Positions 8,631 through 15,286 are shown, numbered from the stretch's first letter. The stretch: 17,603 nucleotides of DNA from Dehalococcoidales bacterium (GCA_028706995.1 JAQTVR010000010.1:1-17603), one strand, 5' to 3'. The notes: generated by a model not told the origin, from the sequence alone. Numbers and translations are program-made.

Positions 8631-9260
8631 TTATATATTGTTTAGATTATTTAGAAGTAACGGTGTTATATATGTTTCAATAACGGCAGCCGGGACAAGT
8701 AATAATAAGGCAATAAAAAGATACTTGATATTTCTTCGCAGATTTGGGAGTAACCATCCCCTTTTCTCTTTATTGATTACAGCGATTATGGTCATAACGC
8801 CCAGACTTAATGCCGCCGCTTGCCCCAGTATAAGAGCAGGTATCTCCAAAATACCGTGCGGCAATATTCCTAACAAATAATATCCTAAAGGCTCCTGTTG
8901 TATTATAAGATAACCAAAAACAGATAATAACCAGCCATTTATAAATAGCGATAATAAAGGTAATATACATAAAACAGGGCTGAAAATAAAGGATATCAGC
9001 AACGTAAATATGTTATTTAACAGGATGACAATAAGAATATCAGAGGATGATAACGGGCCCAGCGAATCAGCCAGTTCTTCGATGTAATCTTCCAGGATTC
9101 CTATGTTCGGGTTAATGGCGCCGATAAGTAAGCCGAGAAGAAATACTAAAGAAGCTATGATAATCCACTTTTTATAGCCTATTTCAGGGAAACGTTGCCA
9201 GAAAGAAACGGTGGGAATTTTTTCTTTAGGGATTTCCTGGTAATTATTCATGCCAGGCAT
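8631..9260 (-). CDS. SpoIIM/DUF95-family integral membrane protein
   Basis: 209 residues, strongly hydrophobic, with about five membrane segments (near 31-50, 74-93, 97-120, 136-160 and 180-200). The family hallmark PHGILEIPA (134-142), with a glutamate inside the membrane region, matches stage II sporulation protein M-type proteins. SpoIIM acts in septal peptidoglycan remodelling in endospore formers, but the family is widespread in non-sporulating bacteria and archaea with unknown roles. Nothing here implies sporulation. ATG 9260 overlaps the end of pcm by 17 nt; an in-frame ATG at 9251 overlaps by 8 nt and is an equally fair start, because the only SD-like sequence (GGAGA) lies between good spacings for the two. 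The 80-nt gap to the GTPase gene is the largest in this gene run. Confidence 0.8.
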   Translation of the reverse strand: MPGMNNYQEIPKEKIPTVSFWQRFPEIGYKKWIIIASLVFLLGLLIGAINPNIGILEDYIEELADSLGPLSSSDILIVILLNNIFTLLISFIFSPVLCILPLLSLFINGWLLSVFGYLIIQQEPLGYYLLGILPHGILEIPALILGQAAALSLGVMTIIAVINKEKRGWLLPNLRRNIKYLFIALLLLVPAAVIETYITPLLLNNLNNI

Positions 9261-9879
9261 CTTCTCCGATTAAAGATACAAAACGACACGCACCAAGATC
9301 CAGGATTTCCGTTTTATCCGCATACTTGATGATTTTATATAAATTCTGTTCATAACGAGAACCCACCGGTATAACCATCCTGCCTCCAACCTTCAGTTGA
9401 GATAAAAGTTTTTCCGGGACATATGGAGCGGCAGCCGTTACAATTATCGCATCATACGGAGCATCGGCCTGCCAGCCTATATACGATTCAGCTATCTGAA
9501 CAACAATATTCTTATATCCAAGTGCATCCAACCTTACTTCAGCCGCTTTTGCCAGTTCCGGTAAACGTTCTATAGAAACCACCGACTGCGCAAGCTCCGC
9601 CAGAATAGCTGTTTGATATCCGCTTCCGGTGCCGATTTCCAGTACTTTCTCTACGCCGGTCAACTCCAGCGCCCCGGTCATAACAGCAACTATATAAGGC
9701 TGTGAAATAGTCTGCCCCAGGCCTATAGGCAATGGCTTATCTTTATAAGCCAGGTACTTTTCTTCCGCAGGAACAAAGAGCTCTCGTGGTACGCGAGATA
9801 TGGCTGTAAGTACCTGCTCGTCTTTTATCTCCCCTCGGAAACTATCGACCATTTTGGTTCTTGCCGCTTTATAATCCAT
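9244..9879 (-). CDS. pcm: Protein-L-isoaspartate O-methyltransferase
   Basis: 211 residues from ATG 9879. This start is chosen over the in-frame GTG at 9888 because AAAGGG lies 8 nt before the ATG. The enzyme methylates isoaspartyl residues in aged proteins, using SAM, to begin their repair. Family motifs are PLPIGLGQTISQPY (49-62), the SAM loop VLEIGTGSGYQTA (79-91) and PYDAIIVTAAAPYVP (141-155). The post-SAM motif that is usually VxxGDGxxGW reads VQIAESYIGW (127-136), so GDG is replaced by AES, while the flanks and the GW are kept. The C-terminal RFVSLIGE (199-206) matches the family's RFVPL-like ending. It overlaps the SpoIIM-like gene downstream. Confidence 0.92.
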   Translation of the reverse strand: MDYKAARTKMVDSFRGEIKDEQVLTAISRVPRELFVPAEEKYLAYKDKPLPIGLGQTISQPYIVAVMTGALELTGVEKVLEIGTGSGYQTAILAELAQSVVSIERLPELAKAAEVRLDALGYKNIVVQIAESYIGWQADAPYDAIIVTAAAPYVPEKLLSQLKVGGRMVIPVGSRYEQNLYKIIKYADKTEILDLGACRFVSLIGEDAWHE

Positions 9880-9903
9880 GACAAGCACCCTTTAAAAATC
9901 GAT

Positions 9904-10203
9904 TTATTTTAGCATAACTGACAGGATTATTAATAAAACCAGTATTGCGGCAGCTATAATCCCTATCCTTTTTATCTCAAAGATAAGATCTATCTTTTTA
10001 ACACAGGCTGGTATCGCTGCCGGCATAACCGGTGCTGCAACTACTCGAATATCAGATTTTATAGTATCAGGTTTTTTTTCCAAGACAGCCGTAGCTACGG
10101 GAACATTATCCTGCGCTATAACAGGTTGTTGTTCCTGCTTTTTACCGACTATTTTAGCCTGATATGCATATTTACCCTTGCCATGTTTTGGTTTACCCGA
10201 CAT
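9904..10203 (-). CDS. Small C-terminally membrane-anchored protein of unknown function
   Basis: 99 residues; I do not recognise a family. The N-terminus is basic (MSGKPKHGKGKY), the middle (about 20-65) is Ala/Pro/Val/Lys-rich and probably unstructured, and a single hydrophobic helix (about 79-97) ends one residue before the C-terminus. The topology is therefore tail-anchored with a cytoplasmic body. A single Cys67 and a Lys/Asp stretch precede the helix. The ribosome site GGGAGG, 7 nt before the ATG, is excellent, which supports real translation. It sits 26 nt after xerD and 24 nt before pcm, inside the minus-strand gene run. Confidence 0.75.
   Translation of the reverse strand: MSGKPKHGKGKYAYQAKIVGKKQEQQPVIAQDNVPVATAVLEKKPDTIKSDIRVVAAPVMPAAIPACVKKIDLIFEIKRIGIIAAAILVLLIILSVMLK
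9906..9916 (-). promoter_or_regulatory. Candidate internal extended -10 promoter for pcm
   Basis: The minus strand reads TATGCTAAAAT, identical to the word upstream of the HAD gene. It overlaps the last codons of the 99-residue gene (Val-Met-Leu-Lys-stop). Transcription would start near 9899, about 20 nt before the pcm ATG, with AAAGGG in between. No clear -35 is visible. The match is partly forced by coding, so it needs testing. Confidence 0.4.
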
Positions 10204-10229
10204 AAGGATCCTCCCTTAATGATATTAGG

Positions 10230-11144
10230 TTAAGATTGCTTAGCCCGCGGATGAGCTTTATCATAAGTGCGACGTACGTGCTCCGAAGTAAGATGTGTAT
10301 AAATTTGCGTGGTCGAGATATTGGCATGCCCCAGTAACTCCTGTACAGCCCTTAAGTCCGCTCCTCCGCTTAACATATGAGTAGCAAAACTGTGCCTTAA
10401 CGTATGAGGAGTGACCTGTTTATCCAGACCGGCATCTTTAGCATAATTCTTCAATATTTGCCATAAACCCTGCCTGGTCAACCTTTCACCCCGTTGATTC
10501 AAGAATAAGGCGCGCTCGGTATCCCTATGTACCCATAGAGGACGAACTTCTTTTATATATTCATCGACCATTTTAGCTGCCTGTGGATATATAGGAACCA
10601 TGCGCTCCTTACTTCCTTTACCAAAACAACGTACAAAACACCCGGCAATATCCACGTCCCCTACATTTAAAGACACCAGTTCACTGACCCTCATGCCGCT
10701 GGCATAAAGAAGCTCCAGCATAGCTCTATCCCTCTTGGTATCAGGAGTGGCTAACTTTGCAGTCTGGTCAATTAACTGCTTAACCTGGCTTATAGACAGA
10801 GTATCCGGAAGCGATTTACCAACCTTGGGAGAGCTTATATTCTCCGTCGGGTCTTCCCTCAATTTGCCCTCAGCCCCCATAAAGCTGAAAAACGATTTGG
10901 CAGCCGCCACCTTACGAGCAACCGTAGTAACGGCATAGTTCCTTTCCTTGAGGTTTAACATATAGCTGATCATGGTCTGCCTGCTAAAATTGTCCCATGC
11001 GGGTATAATATGACGCTCCGCAGCGTCCGACTCATAAAAAGCTTGTAACTGGGTCAGGTCGTTACGATAAGCCTCTATCGTGTTTTGCGAAAAGCCTTTT
11101 TCCACAGTAAGGTAGTTTAAAAAATTTTCTATGTCACTTTTCAC
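10230..11144 (-). CDS. xerD: Tyrosine site-specific recombinase, XerC/XerD type
   Basis: 304 residues, normal for Xer recombinases, which resolve chromosome dimers at dif before division. The N-terminal SAM-like core-binding domain (1-90) includes GFSQNTIEAYRNDL (17-30). The catalytic set is complete: Arg152 (SGMRVSEL), Lys176 (GKGSKER), His247 and Arg250 (TPHTLRHSFATHML), His273 (LLGHAN) and the nucleophile Tyr282 (IYTH). The GTG start at 11144 has GAGGAGG a few bases upstream. With no integrase hallmarks, att repeats or phage genes nearby, a chromosomal Xer role is likelier than an element integrase. XerC versus XerD cannot be settled by eye, so the symbol is tentative. It is the first gene of the minus-strand run ending at the 6405-6447 terminator. 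Confidence 0.9.
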   Translation of the reverse strand: MKSDIENFLNYLTVEKGFSQNTIEAYRNDLTQLQAFYESDAAERHIIPAWDNFSRQTMISYMLNLKERNYAVTTVARKVAAAKSFFSFMGAEGKLREDPTENISSPKVGKSLPDTLSISQVKQLIDQTAKLATPDTKRDRAMLELLYASGMRVSELVSLNVGDVDIAGCFVRCFGKGSKERMVPIYPQAAKMVDEYIKEVRPLWVHRDTERALFLNQRGERLTRQGLWQILKNYAKDAGLDKQVTPHTLRHSFATHMLSGGADLRAVQELLGHANISTTQIYTHLTSEHVRRTYDKAHPRAKQS

Positions 11145-11173
11145 TTTGCCTCCTCACTGCCAGAGTTTTCTCT

Positions 11174-11184
11174 ATTTTAACATA
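11174..11184 (-). promoter_or_regulatory. Extended -10 promoter of xerD
   Basis: The minus strand reads TATGTTAAAAT, with a TGn element directly before TAAAAT. A weak TTAAAA lies 17 bp further upstream. Transcription would start near 11167, giving a leader of about 23 nt that holds the GAGGAGG ribosome site. Confidence 0.5.
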
Positions 11185-11219
11185 ACTCAATAAATATTTT
11201 AAATATGCATTAAGTCACA

Positions 11220-11247
11220 TTGACAGGTAAATCCATTTAAATAATAT
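11220..11247 (+). promoter_or_regulatory. Distal candidate promoter upstream of uvrC
   Basis: A perfect TTGACA (11220-11225) is followed after 16 bp by TAATAT (11242-11247). It would start RNA near 11254, leaving a leader of about 165 nt before uvrC. A second promoter lies much nearer the gene. Confidence 0.4.
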
Positions 11248-11257
11248 TATTATTCCA

Positions 11258-11347
11258 ATAATTTAATTTTAATGAGGGAAACTACCGGTTTCGCCGGCTA
11301 AATTATCGGAGCAGTTGCTTTTCTTCCACTTTGGTCTCTTTCCTCAT
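11258..11347 (+). other. Possible foldable 5' leader of uvrC
   Basis: Two alternative pairings are visible by eye. One has CCGG arms (11285-11288 and 11294-11297) around TTTCG, enclosed by ATAATTTA (11258-11265) pairing with TAAATTAT (11299-11306). The other pairs ATGAGGGAAA (11272-11281) with TTTCCTCAT (11339-11347), with one bulged G. The pairings are mutually exclusive in part. No known riboswitch or T-box consensus was seen. It would only be transcribed from the distal promoter. Confidence 0.22.
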
Positions 11348-11369
11348 CGTCCCTAATCGCTGCCATAAT

Positions 11370-11397
11370 TTGTGCGAATGAAATCCTGTGCTAGAAT
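11370..11397 (+). promoter_or_regulatory. Proximal extended -10 promoter of uvrC
   Basis: TTGTGC (11370-11375) is followed after 16 bp by TAGAAT (11392-11397), and a TGn element directly precedes the -10 (TGTGCTAGAAT at 11387-11397). RNA would start near 11404, only about 15 nt before the ATG. The ribosome site is weak (GTGAG). Confidence 0.55.
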
Positions 11398-11418
11398 ATA
11401 TTAAGTGAGATTGATATC

Positions 11419-13256
11419 ATGAACGAAATAAACGATAACCCTGTACTGGAAAAGATCAAACGTTTACCGGAAAATCCTGGAGTCTATCTTATGCGAGACT
11501 GCCATGGCCACATAATTTACGTGGGTAAAGCGGTCAACCTGAAAAACCGCGTCAGGTCTTACTTCAATAATAGGCAACAACAATCACAAAAGACAACTCT
11601 ACTGGTATCCGATATTAACGACATAGACTTCTTTATCACCCGTTGTGAAGAAGAAGCCTTGATACTGGAACTGAATCTCATAAAAAAATATAAGCCATAT
11701 TATAATGTCCGGCTTAAAGACGATAAAAACTTCCCCTATCTAATAATTTCCCTTAATGAGGATTGGCCAAGCGTACAGATAACCCGCCGTTTGGAAGATA
11801 ACGGGGGACGTTATTTCGGACCTTTCGCCAGCACCCGCTCAATCTATCAGACATTAAAAGTAATAAGGGAGATTTTCCCTTTCCGTTCCTGTTCACAAGT
11901 ACTTAATGCCAGGTATTCCAGGCCCTGCCTGGAATACCATATCCATAAATGTCCCGGCCCTTGCATTAATGCCATATCCAGAGAGGAATATGCCGAGAGT
12001 ATAAAGCAATTGATCCTCTTCCTGGAAGGCAAACAGGAAAAGGTTATTCGCCAACTCGAAAACAAAATGAAACAGGTAGTAGATGATCTGGAATACGAAA
12101 AGGCTGCCATGCTGAGGGGCCAGATAAATGCGGTCAGAGAGGTCATCAACTGGCAAAAGCTGGCAACTAAAGTTAAGGGAGAACAGGATATTATCGCTTT
12201 CTCTCAGGATAGAGACACAGCATATGTCCAGGTATTCTTTATCCGTGGCGGAAAGCTAATCGGTAAAGAAGGTTTTACTCTTCAGGGCACTCAATCCGAA
12301 GAACCCGGACAGGTCATGACCGATTTCGTTAAACAGTTCTATGCTTCGGCTACACATATCCCCACGTTAATACTGCTGCAATATCCCATAACAGACAAAG
12401 ACGTTATTCAAAACTGGCTCCAAAAGAAAAAAGGCGGCAGCGTACATATCCGGATACCACGTATCGGAGACAAAAAACAACTGGTGGATATAGTAGCAAT
12501 AAACGCAAAACGCGGCATAGAAGAGCTAAAAATTAAACAGATATCGTCACCAAACACCCTGCAACAGGCCATGGATGAGTTAAAAGAGAAGTTGAACCTC
12601 TCCCGAATCCCGTCAAGAATAGAGGGTTACGATATCTCGAATATCCAGGGAAAAGATGCTGTCGGGAGCATGGTGGTGTTTGAAAAAGGCAAGCCGAAGA
12701 CATCTCATTATCGTCGTTTCAGGATAAAAACAGTGCCGCAGGCTAACGACTATGCAATGCTGCAAGAGATAACCCTGCGTCGTTTCGGCAGGTGTAATAA
12801 AAACGGTTCAACGGCTTCGGAAACTTGGGCGGTAATGCCCGACCTTATACTCATCGATGGGGGAAAGGGCAGCTTAGCGCAGTGACGGAAATATTACGGC
12901 AAATCGGCGTGGATTCGATAGCGGTTATCGGGCTGGCTAAAGAAAACGAGGAAATCTTTGTGCCTGACAGGTCTCAGCCGATCACCCTTCCCAAGATCTC
13001 ATCCGGTTTACAACTGCTCCAGCGTGTACGGGACGAGGCTCACCGATTCGCTGTAGGATATCACCATAACGTCCATAAGAAGAAGATCTTCGCTTCGGCG
13101 CTCGATACAGTTCCGGGAATTGGACCCAGCCGCAAGCGCGCGCTCCTGACGCACTTCGGCTCTATCGGTGCGATCAAATCAGCTCCCCTTGATGAGATTT
13201 CATCCATTAAGGGAATAAACTACGCTCTTGCTCAAAAAATAAAAGAATACCTGTAG
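11419..13256 (+). pseudogene. uvrC: UvrC, excinuclease ABC subunit C, interrupted by a -1 frameshift
   Basis: UvrC makes both incisions around UvrB-bound DNA damage in nucleotide excision repair. The first frame (11419-12885, 488 residues) holds the GIY-YIG nuclease (about 17-95, with GVYLM, IIYVGKA, Arg44/Arg46 and Glu84). Four cysteines (158, 170, 178, 182) have the 12-8-4 spacing described for the UvrC Fe-S cluster. The UVR domain is at about 205-240, and the RNase H-like domain has Asp405 and Asp480. Directly after Asp480 the frame breaks: the G run at 12859-12863 has five Gs, translation continues SLAQ and stops at 12883-12885. Restoring one G, or slipping back one base at GGA, gives D-G-G-K-G-Q-L-S-A and rejoins the remaining 131 codons for a normal 612-residue protein. 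This is a real mutation, a sequencing or assembly indel, or a slippage site. The rest of the gene is intact, so I favour a recent or technical event. Confidence 0.92.
12861..13256 (+). CDS. uvrC: UvrC C-terminal part in the shifted frame
   Basis: This is the downstream half of the split uvrC. It encodes the rest of the RNase H-like nuclease, including VIGLAKENEEIF and the catalytic His of RDEAHRFA (His542 in the rejoined protein), then the tandem helix-hairpin-helix DNA-binding domain (PGIGPSRKRALL through the final IKEYL). A nominal ATG at 12825 exists in this frame, but the residues it adds (GGNARPYTHRWGK) are antisense-free noise from the other frame and match nothing in UvrC. There is no ribosome site, so it is not an independent gene. 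Confidence 0.85.
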   Translation, partial: GKGQLSAVTEILRQIGVDSIAVIGLAKENEEIFVPDRSQPITLPKISSGLQLLQRVRDEAHRFAVGYHHNVHKKKIFASALDTVPGIGPSRKRALLTHFGSIGAIKSAPLDEISSIKGINYALAQKIKEYL

Positions 13257-13295
13257 TAAATGTTGGCTATTCAATTTTGATAATTCAAAATAAAG

Positions 13296-13329
13296 TTCCA
13301 AAAGAAACTGTAACAATTTGGGAATTTTT
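13296..13329 (+). terminator. Weak candidate terminator after uvrC
   Basis: TTCCAAA (13296-13302) can pair with TTTGGGAA (13317-13324) with one bulged G, and T5 follows (13325-13329). The stem is short, the loop is 14 nt, and the site lies 40 nt after the uvrC stop. An AT-only 7-bp hairpin (13274-13291) precedes it. Confidence 0.28.
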
Positions 13330-13351
13330 ATAGAAAAGGGCTAAAAACATC

Positions 13352-13380
13352 TTGACAAGGTTGGAGCAACCCATTACATT
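13352..13380 (+). promoter_or_regulatory. Candidate promoter of the unknown 243-residue gene
   Basis: A perfect TTGACA (13352-13357) stands 17 bp from TACATT (13375-13380), a four-of-six -10. RNA would start near 13387, giving a leader of about 95 nt that contains the predicted hairpin at 13413-13464. Confidence 0.5.
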
Positions 13381-13412
13381 AAATATTAAAAATACTGATT
13401 TTAAGGATTTTT

Positions 13413-13464
13413 CCGCCTGAAATCATTCCAGTTAGCTGATTTGGAACTAGTTTGATATCGGCGG
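13413..13464 (+). other. Possible RNA stem-loop in the leader of the unknown gene
   Basis: Three nested helices are visible: CCGCC (13413-13417) with GGCGG (13460-13464), ATCA (13422-13425) with TGAT (13453-13456), and TTCCA (13426-13430) with TGGAA (13442-13446). Internal loops separate them and an 11-nt loop closes the top. GGCGG, the only SD-like purine/G stretch before the ATG at 13481, lies in the stem and is 16 nt from the start. No known regulatory RNA class is recognised. Confidence 0.3.
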
Positions 13465-13480
13465 TATTTATTTTTATATT

Positions 13481-14212
13481 ATGAATAATAAATTAATCAT
13501 AAAGACGCTAAGACAAATAGGCATTGTCGGAGTTGTTCTGCCGGATCCCGTCACCACAGCAATAGGTGTAGGCTTTTTAGCGTATGCGCAATACTTATCC
13601 AACGCAGATAAAAAGAACAGGATAAAAATAAACCACAATAAGAAATCCAACCGCTTCCCTTGTGATTTCGCACATCCCAACGTGATTGATGATAATGATG
13701 TCTATACTTCGTATCGAATCAATTATTATTCATATGACCGGAGCAGGAGAGATATTAATAATATCCCAGTGCAATATAAATATAACCATATAGCCGGATC
13801 AAACCCGAAACCGGCACCTGAACTGATTAATAAAAGCGTTACGCTTCCTGAGAATTGCAGAGTTCTTAACGTAAACAGGCAATGGCTGTTTCAGCTAAAA
13901 GCTGAAGGAATGCTAAGAAAAAGGATAATACCGACTGATCATGCTTTTCCCGATTTTAGGATGATGCCCCGCAGGGTAAACATCGATACGCTTGCCAAGA
14001 GATACAAGCAATTGGAAAACAAAACTACCAATTACAATGATTCGCGCGTCACGGGCAAAGACAGCGATGTAATACAATGTGCAGTCAATACCAGATTACT
14101 TGCCTGCTACAAAGAGATGGAAAAACTGGAGAATGCCAAATCTGTTAAAACCGCAACACCGAAAATAAGATCCCGTATTATAGATAAAAGAGACGCTGCT
14201 GAGACGTTATAA
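13481..14212 (+). CDS. Unrecognised basic protein with one N-terminal hydrophobic segment
   Basis: 243 residues; no family recognised. A short basic start (KLIIKTLRQ) leads into a hydrophobic stretch at about 13-38 that contains a central Pro-Asp-Pro (21-23) and Gly-rich spacing. This may be a membrane hairpin or helix rather than a cleaved signal. The rest is hydrophilic and rich in Asn, Lys, Arg and Tyr, especially 40-110. The last 80 residues (about 165-225) look helical and charged. Four cysteines (61, 126, 200, 209) show no clear metal motif. ATG 13481 is the only start in the open stretch (in-frame TAG at 13448), and it lacks a normal ribosome site. The promoter-like TTGACA and the 732-nt open frame support a real gene. 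It stands alone between uvrC and the convergent HAD gene; its Asn/Lys and AT-rich codon use differs from the neighbours. Confidence 0.6.
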   Translation: MNNKLIIKTLRQIGIVGVVLPDPVTTAIGVGFLAYAQYLSNADKKNRIKINHNKKSNRFPCDFAHPNVIDDNDVYTSYRINYYSYDRSRRDINNIPVQYKYNHIAGSNPKPAPELINKSVTLPENCRVLNVNRQWLFQLKAEGMLRKRIIPTDHAFPDFRMMPRRVNIDTLAKRYKQLENKTTNYNDSRVTGKDSDVIQCAVNTRLLACYKEMEKLENAKSVKTATPKIRSRIIDKRDAAETL

Positions 14213-14217
14213 GAAAG

Positions 14218-14237
14218 TTCCGGTTTCCGAACCGGAA
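14218..14237. terminator. Hairpin between convergent genes, possible terminator
   Basis: TTCCGGTT (14218-14225) and AACCGGAA (14230-14237) form a perfect 8-bp stem with a 4-nt loop, 6 nt after the stop of the unknown gene. On plus no T run follows. On minus the stem is followed by CTTTCTTAT, moderately T-rich, so it would suit the HAD gene better, though it lies 132 nt beyond that stop. Confidence 0.38.
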
Positions 14238-14369
14238 ATGCCGCAAACACGCACTGCCCCACTCTTATCAAGCTTCAAACCGTCATTAAGCTTCTGCTAA
14301 TACCTTATCCGCTCTGACAGACTCCTGATTTCAACAGTATGTAGTAATTTGCAGCCTTTTATTAACTAT

Positions 14370-15185
14370 CTATGAGAATAAAAATCTATCAATAGCTGCA
14401 GCTACACCGCTGTTATCGACATCAATAGTTATGTAATCTGCCACTTTCTTCAACTCATCGAAAGCATTGCCCATGGCCACCTTTGTGCCGGCCACCTCTA
14501 ATAGAGGAATATCGTTATGTCCATCCCCTATAGCTATAACCTCATCCTTTTCCACGCCGTAATACGCCATCATGAACTTGAGGGCTTCGCCCTTGGATAC
14601 TTCCGGGTCGACTATGTTCATAAACTCGATGTTCGGGTACGCCGGCGAATGCGCCAGGGAAAAGCGCAAACTGCCATCGAATTCCTTTTTAAACATCATG
14701 ATCTCGTCATCCTCCTTCTGGCTACGAGATATAAGTTCCGCCTTGACTATACGCTCGCACATACAGATCTCATTTAAATCGACAATAACCGGGTCAATAC
14801 CGAAGTAATAATGGTGCACCAAATCCGACCAGTTTTTCTTACCTGCATAAAATTTTTCGGTAGTATAAAGCTCAAGATATATATCATTGGCAAGGGCAAA
14901 GTTTATCGCCCGCTTCACAATTTCCGGTTTAATCGGCTTGCTATATATAACATCATTCTTAGCCGGATCACTTACTACTGCTCCATCAAAAAATATATGA
15001 TACCCGTCTAAAGACAACTCATTAATTATGTTTTCGGATCCCTTGATCACCCTGCCTGTAGACAGGGCTACTATTACACCCCCAACCTTAGCTTTTGCCA
15101 GCGCCGCCGCGTCAACAGATGATATGACACCGTGTTTGTTCACCAGCGTACCATCGATATCTACTACCAATAATTTGTACTTCAT
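14370..15185 (-). CDS. Cof-type HAD-IIB family phosphatase
   Basis: 271 residues. These enzymes dephosphorylate small phosphorylated metabolites such as sugar phosphates, through an aspartyl-phosphate. Motif I is DIDGTL (9-14) with nucleophile Asp9 and acid/base Asp11. Motif II is STGR (42-45), motif III is Lys198 in SKGEAL, and motif IV is GDGHND (220-225). The C2-type cap domain lies between about 85 and 190 and decides the substrate, which cannot be told here. ATG 15185 is preceded by AAAGGAAG. It is a single gene, divergent from mutS and convergent with the unknown gene. Confidence 0.92.
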   Translation of the reverse strand: MKYKLLVVDIDGTLVNKHGVISSVDAAALAKAKVGGVIVALSTGRVIKGSENIINELSLDGYHIFFDGAVVSDPAKNDVIYSKPIKPEIVKRAINFALANDIYLELYTTEKFYAGKKNWSDLVHHYYFGIDPVIVDLNEICMCERIVKAELISRSQKEDDEIMMFKKEFDGSLRFSLAHSPAYPNIEFMNIVDPEVSKGEALKFMMAYYGVEKDEVIAIGDGHNDIPLLEVAGTKVAMGNAFDELKKVADYITIDVDNSGVAAAIDRFLFS

Positions 15186-15215
15186 AGTTCTTCCTTTATT
15201 AAATACTCGTTTTAA

Positions 15216-15226
15216 ATTTTAGCATA
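15216..15226 (-). promoter_or_regulatory. Extended -10 promoter of the HAD gene
   Basis: The minus strand reads TATGCTAAAAT, with the TGn element before TAAAAT. No clear -35 is present. RNA would start near 15209, about 24 nt before the ATG, with AAAGGAAG in the leader. Confidence 0.5.
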
Positions 15227-15271
15227 AAAGGCTTTTCTTTAGCCTCCCTTTAATTTATCCCCCGGTTACAG

Positions 15272-15277
15272 TAGAAT
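15272..15277 (+). promoter_or_regulatory. Candidate -10 directly before mutS
   Basis: TAGAAT (15272-15277) abuts the first possible ATG (15278). If it is the -10, RNA would start near 15284, next to the second ATG (15287), giving a leaderless or nearly leaderless message. The -35 (TTTAAT at 15249-15254, 17 bp away) is poor. The whole gap to the divergent HAD gene is only about 100 nt, and no better plus-strand promoter was seen in it. Confidence 0.3.
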
Positions 15278-15286
15278 ATGGGAACT

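Noticed and set aside
8631..9260. Evidence for endospore formation from the SpoIIM-like gene
   Set aside because: The family is common outside spore formers and no other sporulation gene is present.
10230..11144. Tyrosine recombinase as a mobile-element integrase
   Set aside because: XerC/D-like length and motifs, no attachment repeats, tRNA target, excisionase or phage genes nearby.
11272..11301. Nine-codon mini-ORF in the uvrC leader
   Set aside because: No ribosome site and no regulatory codon run; not listed as a gene.
11254..11418. T-box or known riboswitch in the uvrC leader
   Set aside because: No T-box sequence or other class consensus was found; only short manual pairings.
11847..12156. 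Minus-strand open frames inside uvrC
   Set aside because: Shadows of the conserved uvrC frame with no ribosome site or recognisable domain.
13474..13680. Minus-strand 68-residue hydrophobic frame opposite the orphan gene start
   Set aside because: Looks like a small membrane protein but has no ribosome site, and it is the antisense of the orphan gene's Lys/Asn-rich and hydrophobic codons.
14238..14369. Two AAGCTT sites and other short repeats in the gap before the HAD gene
   Set aside because: Short chance repeats; I see no gene or regulatory structure here beyond the hairpin at 14218-14237.
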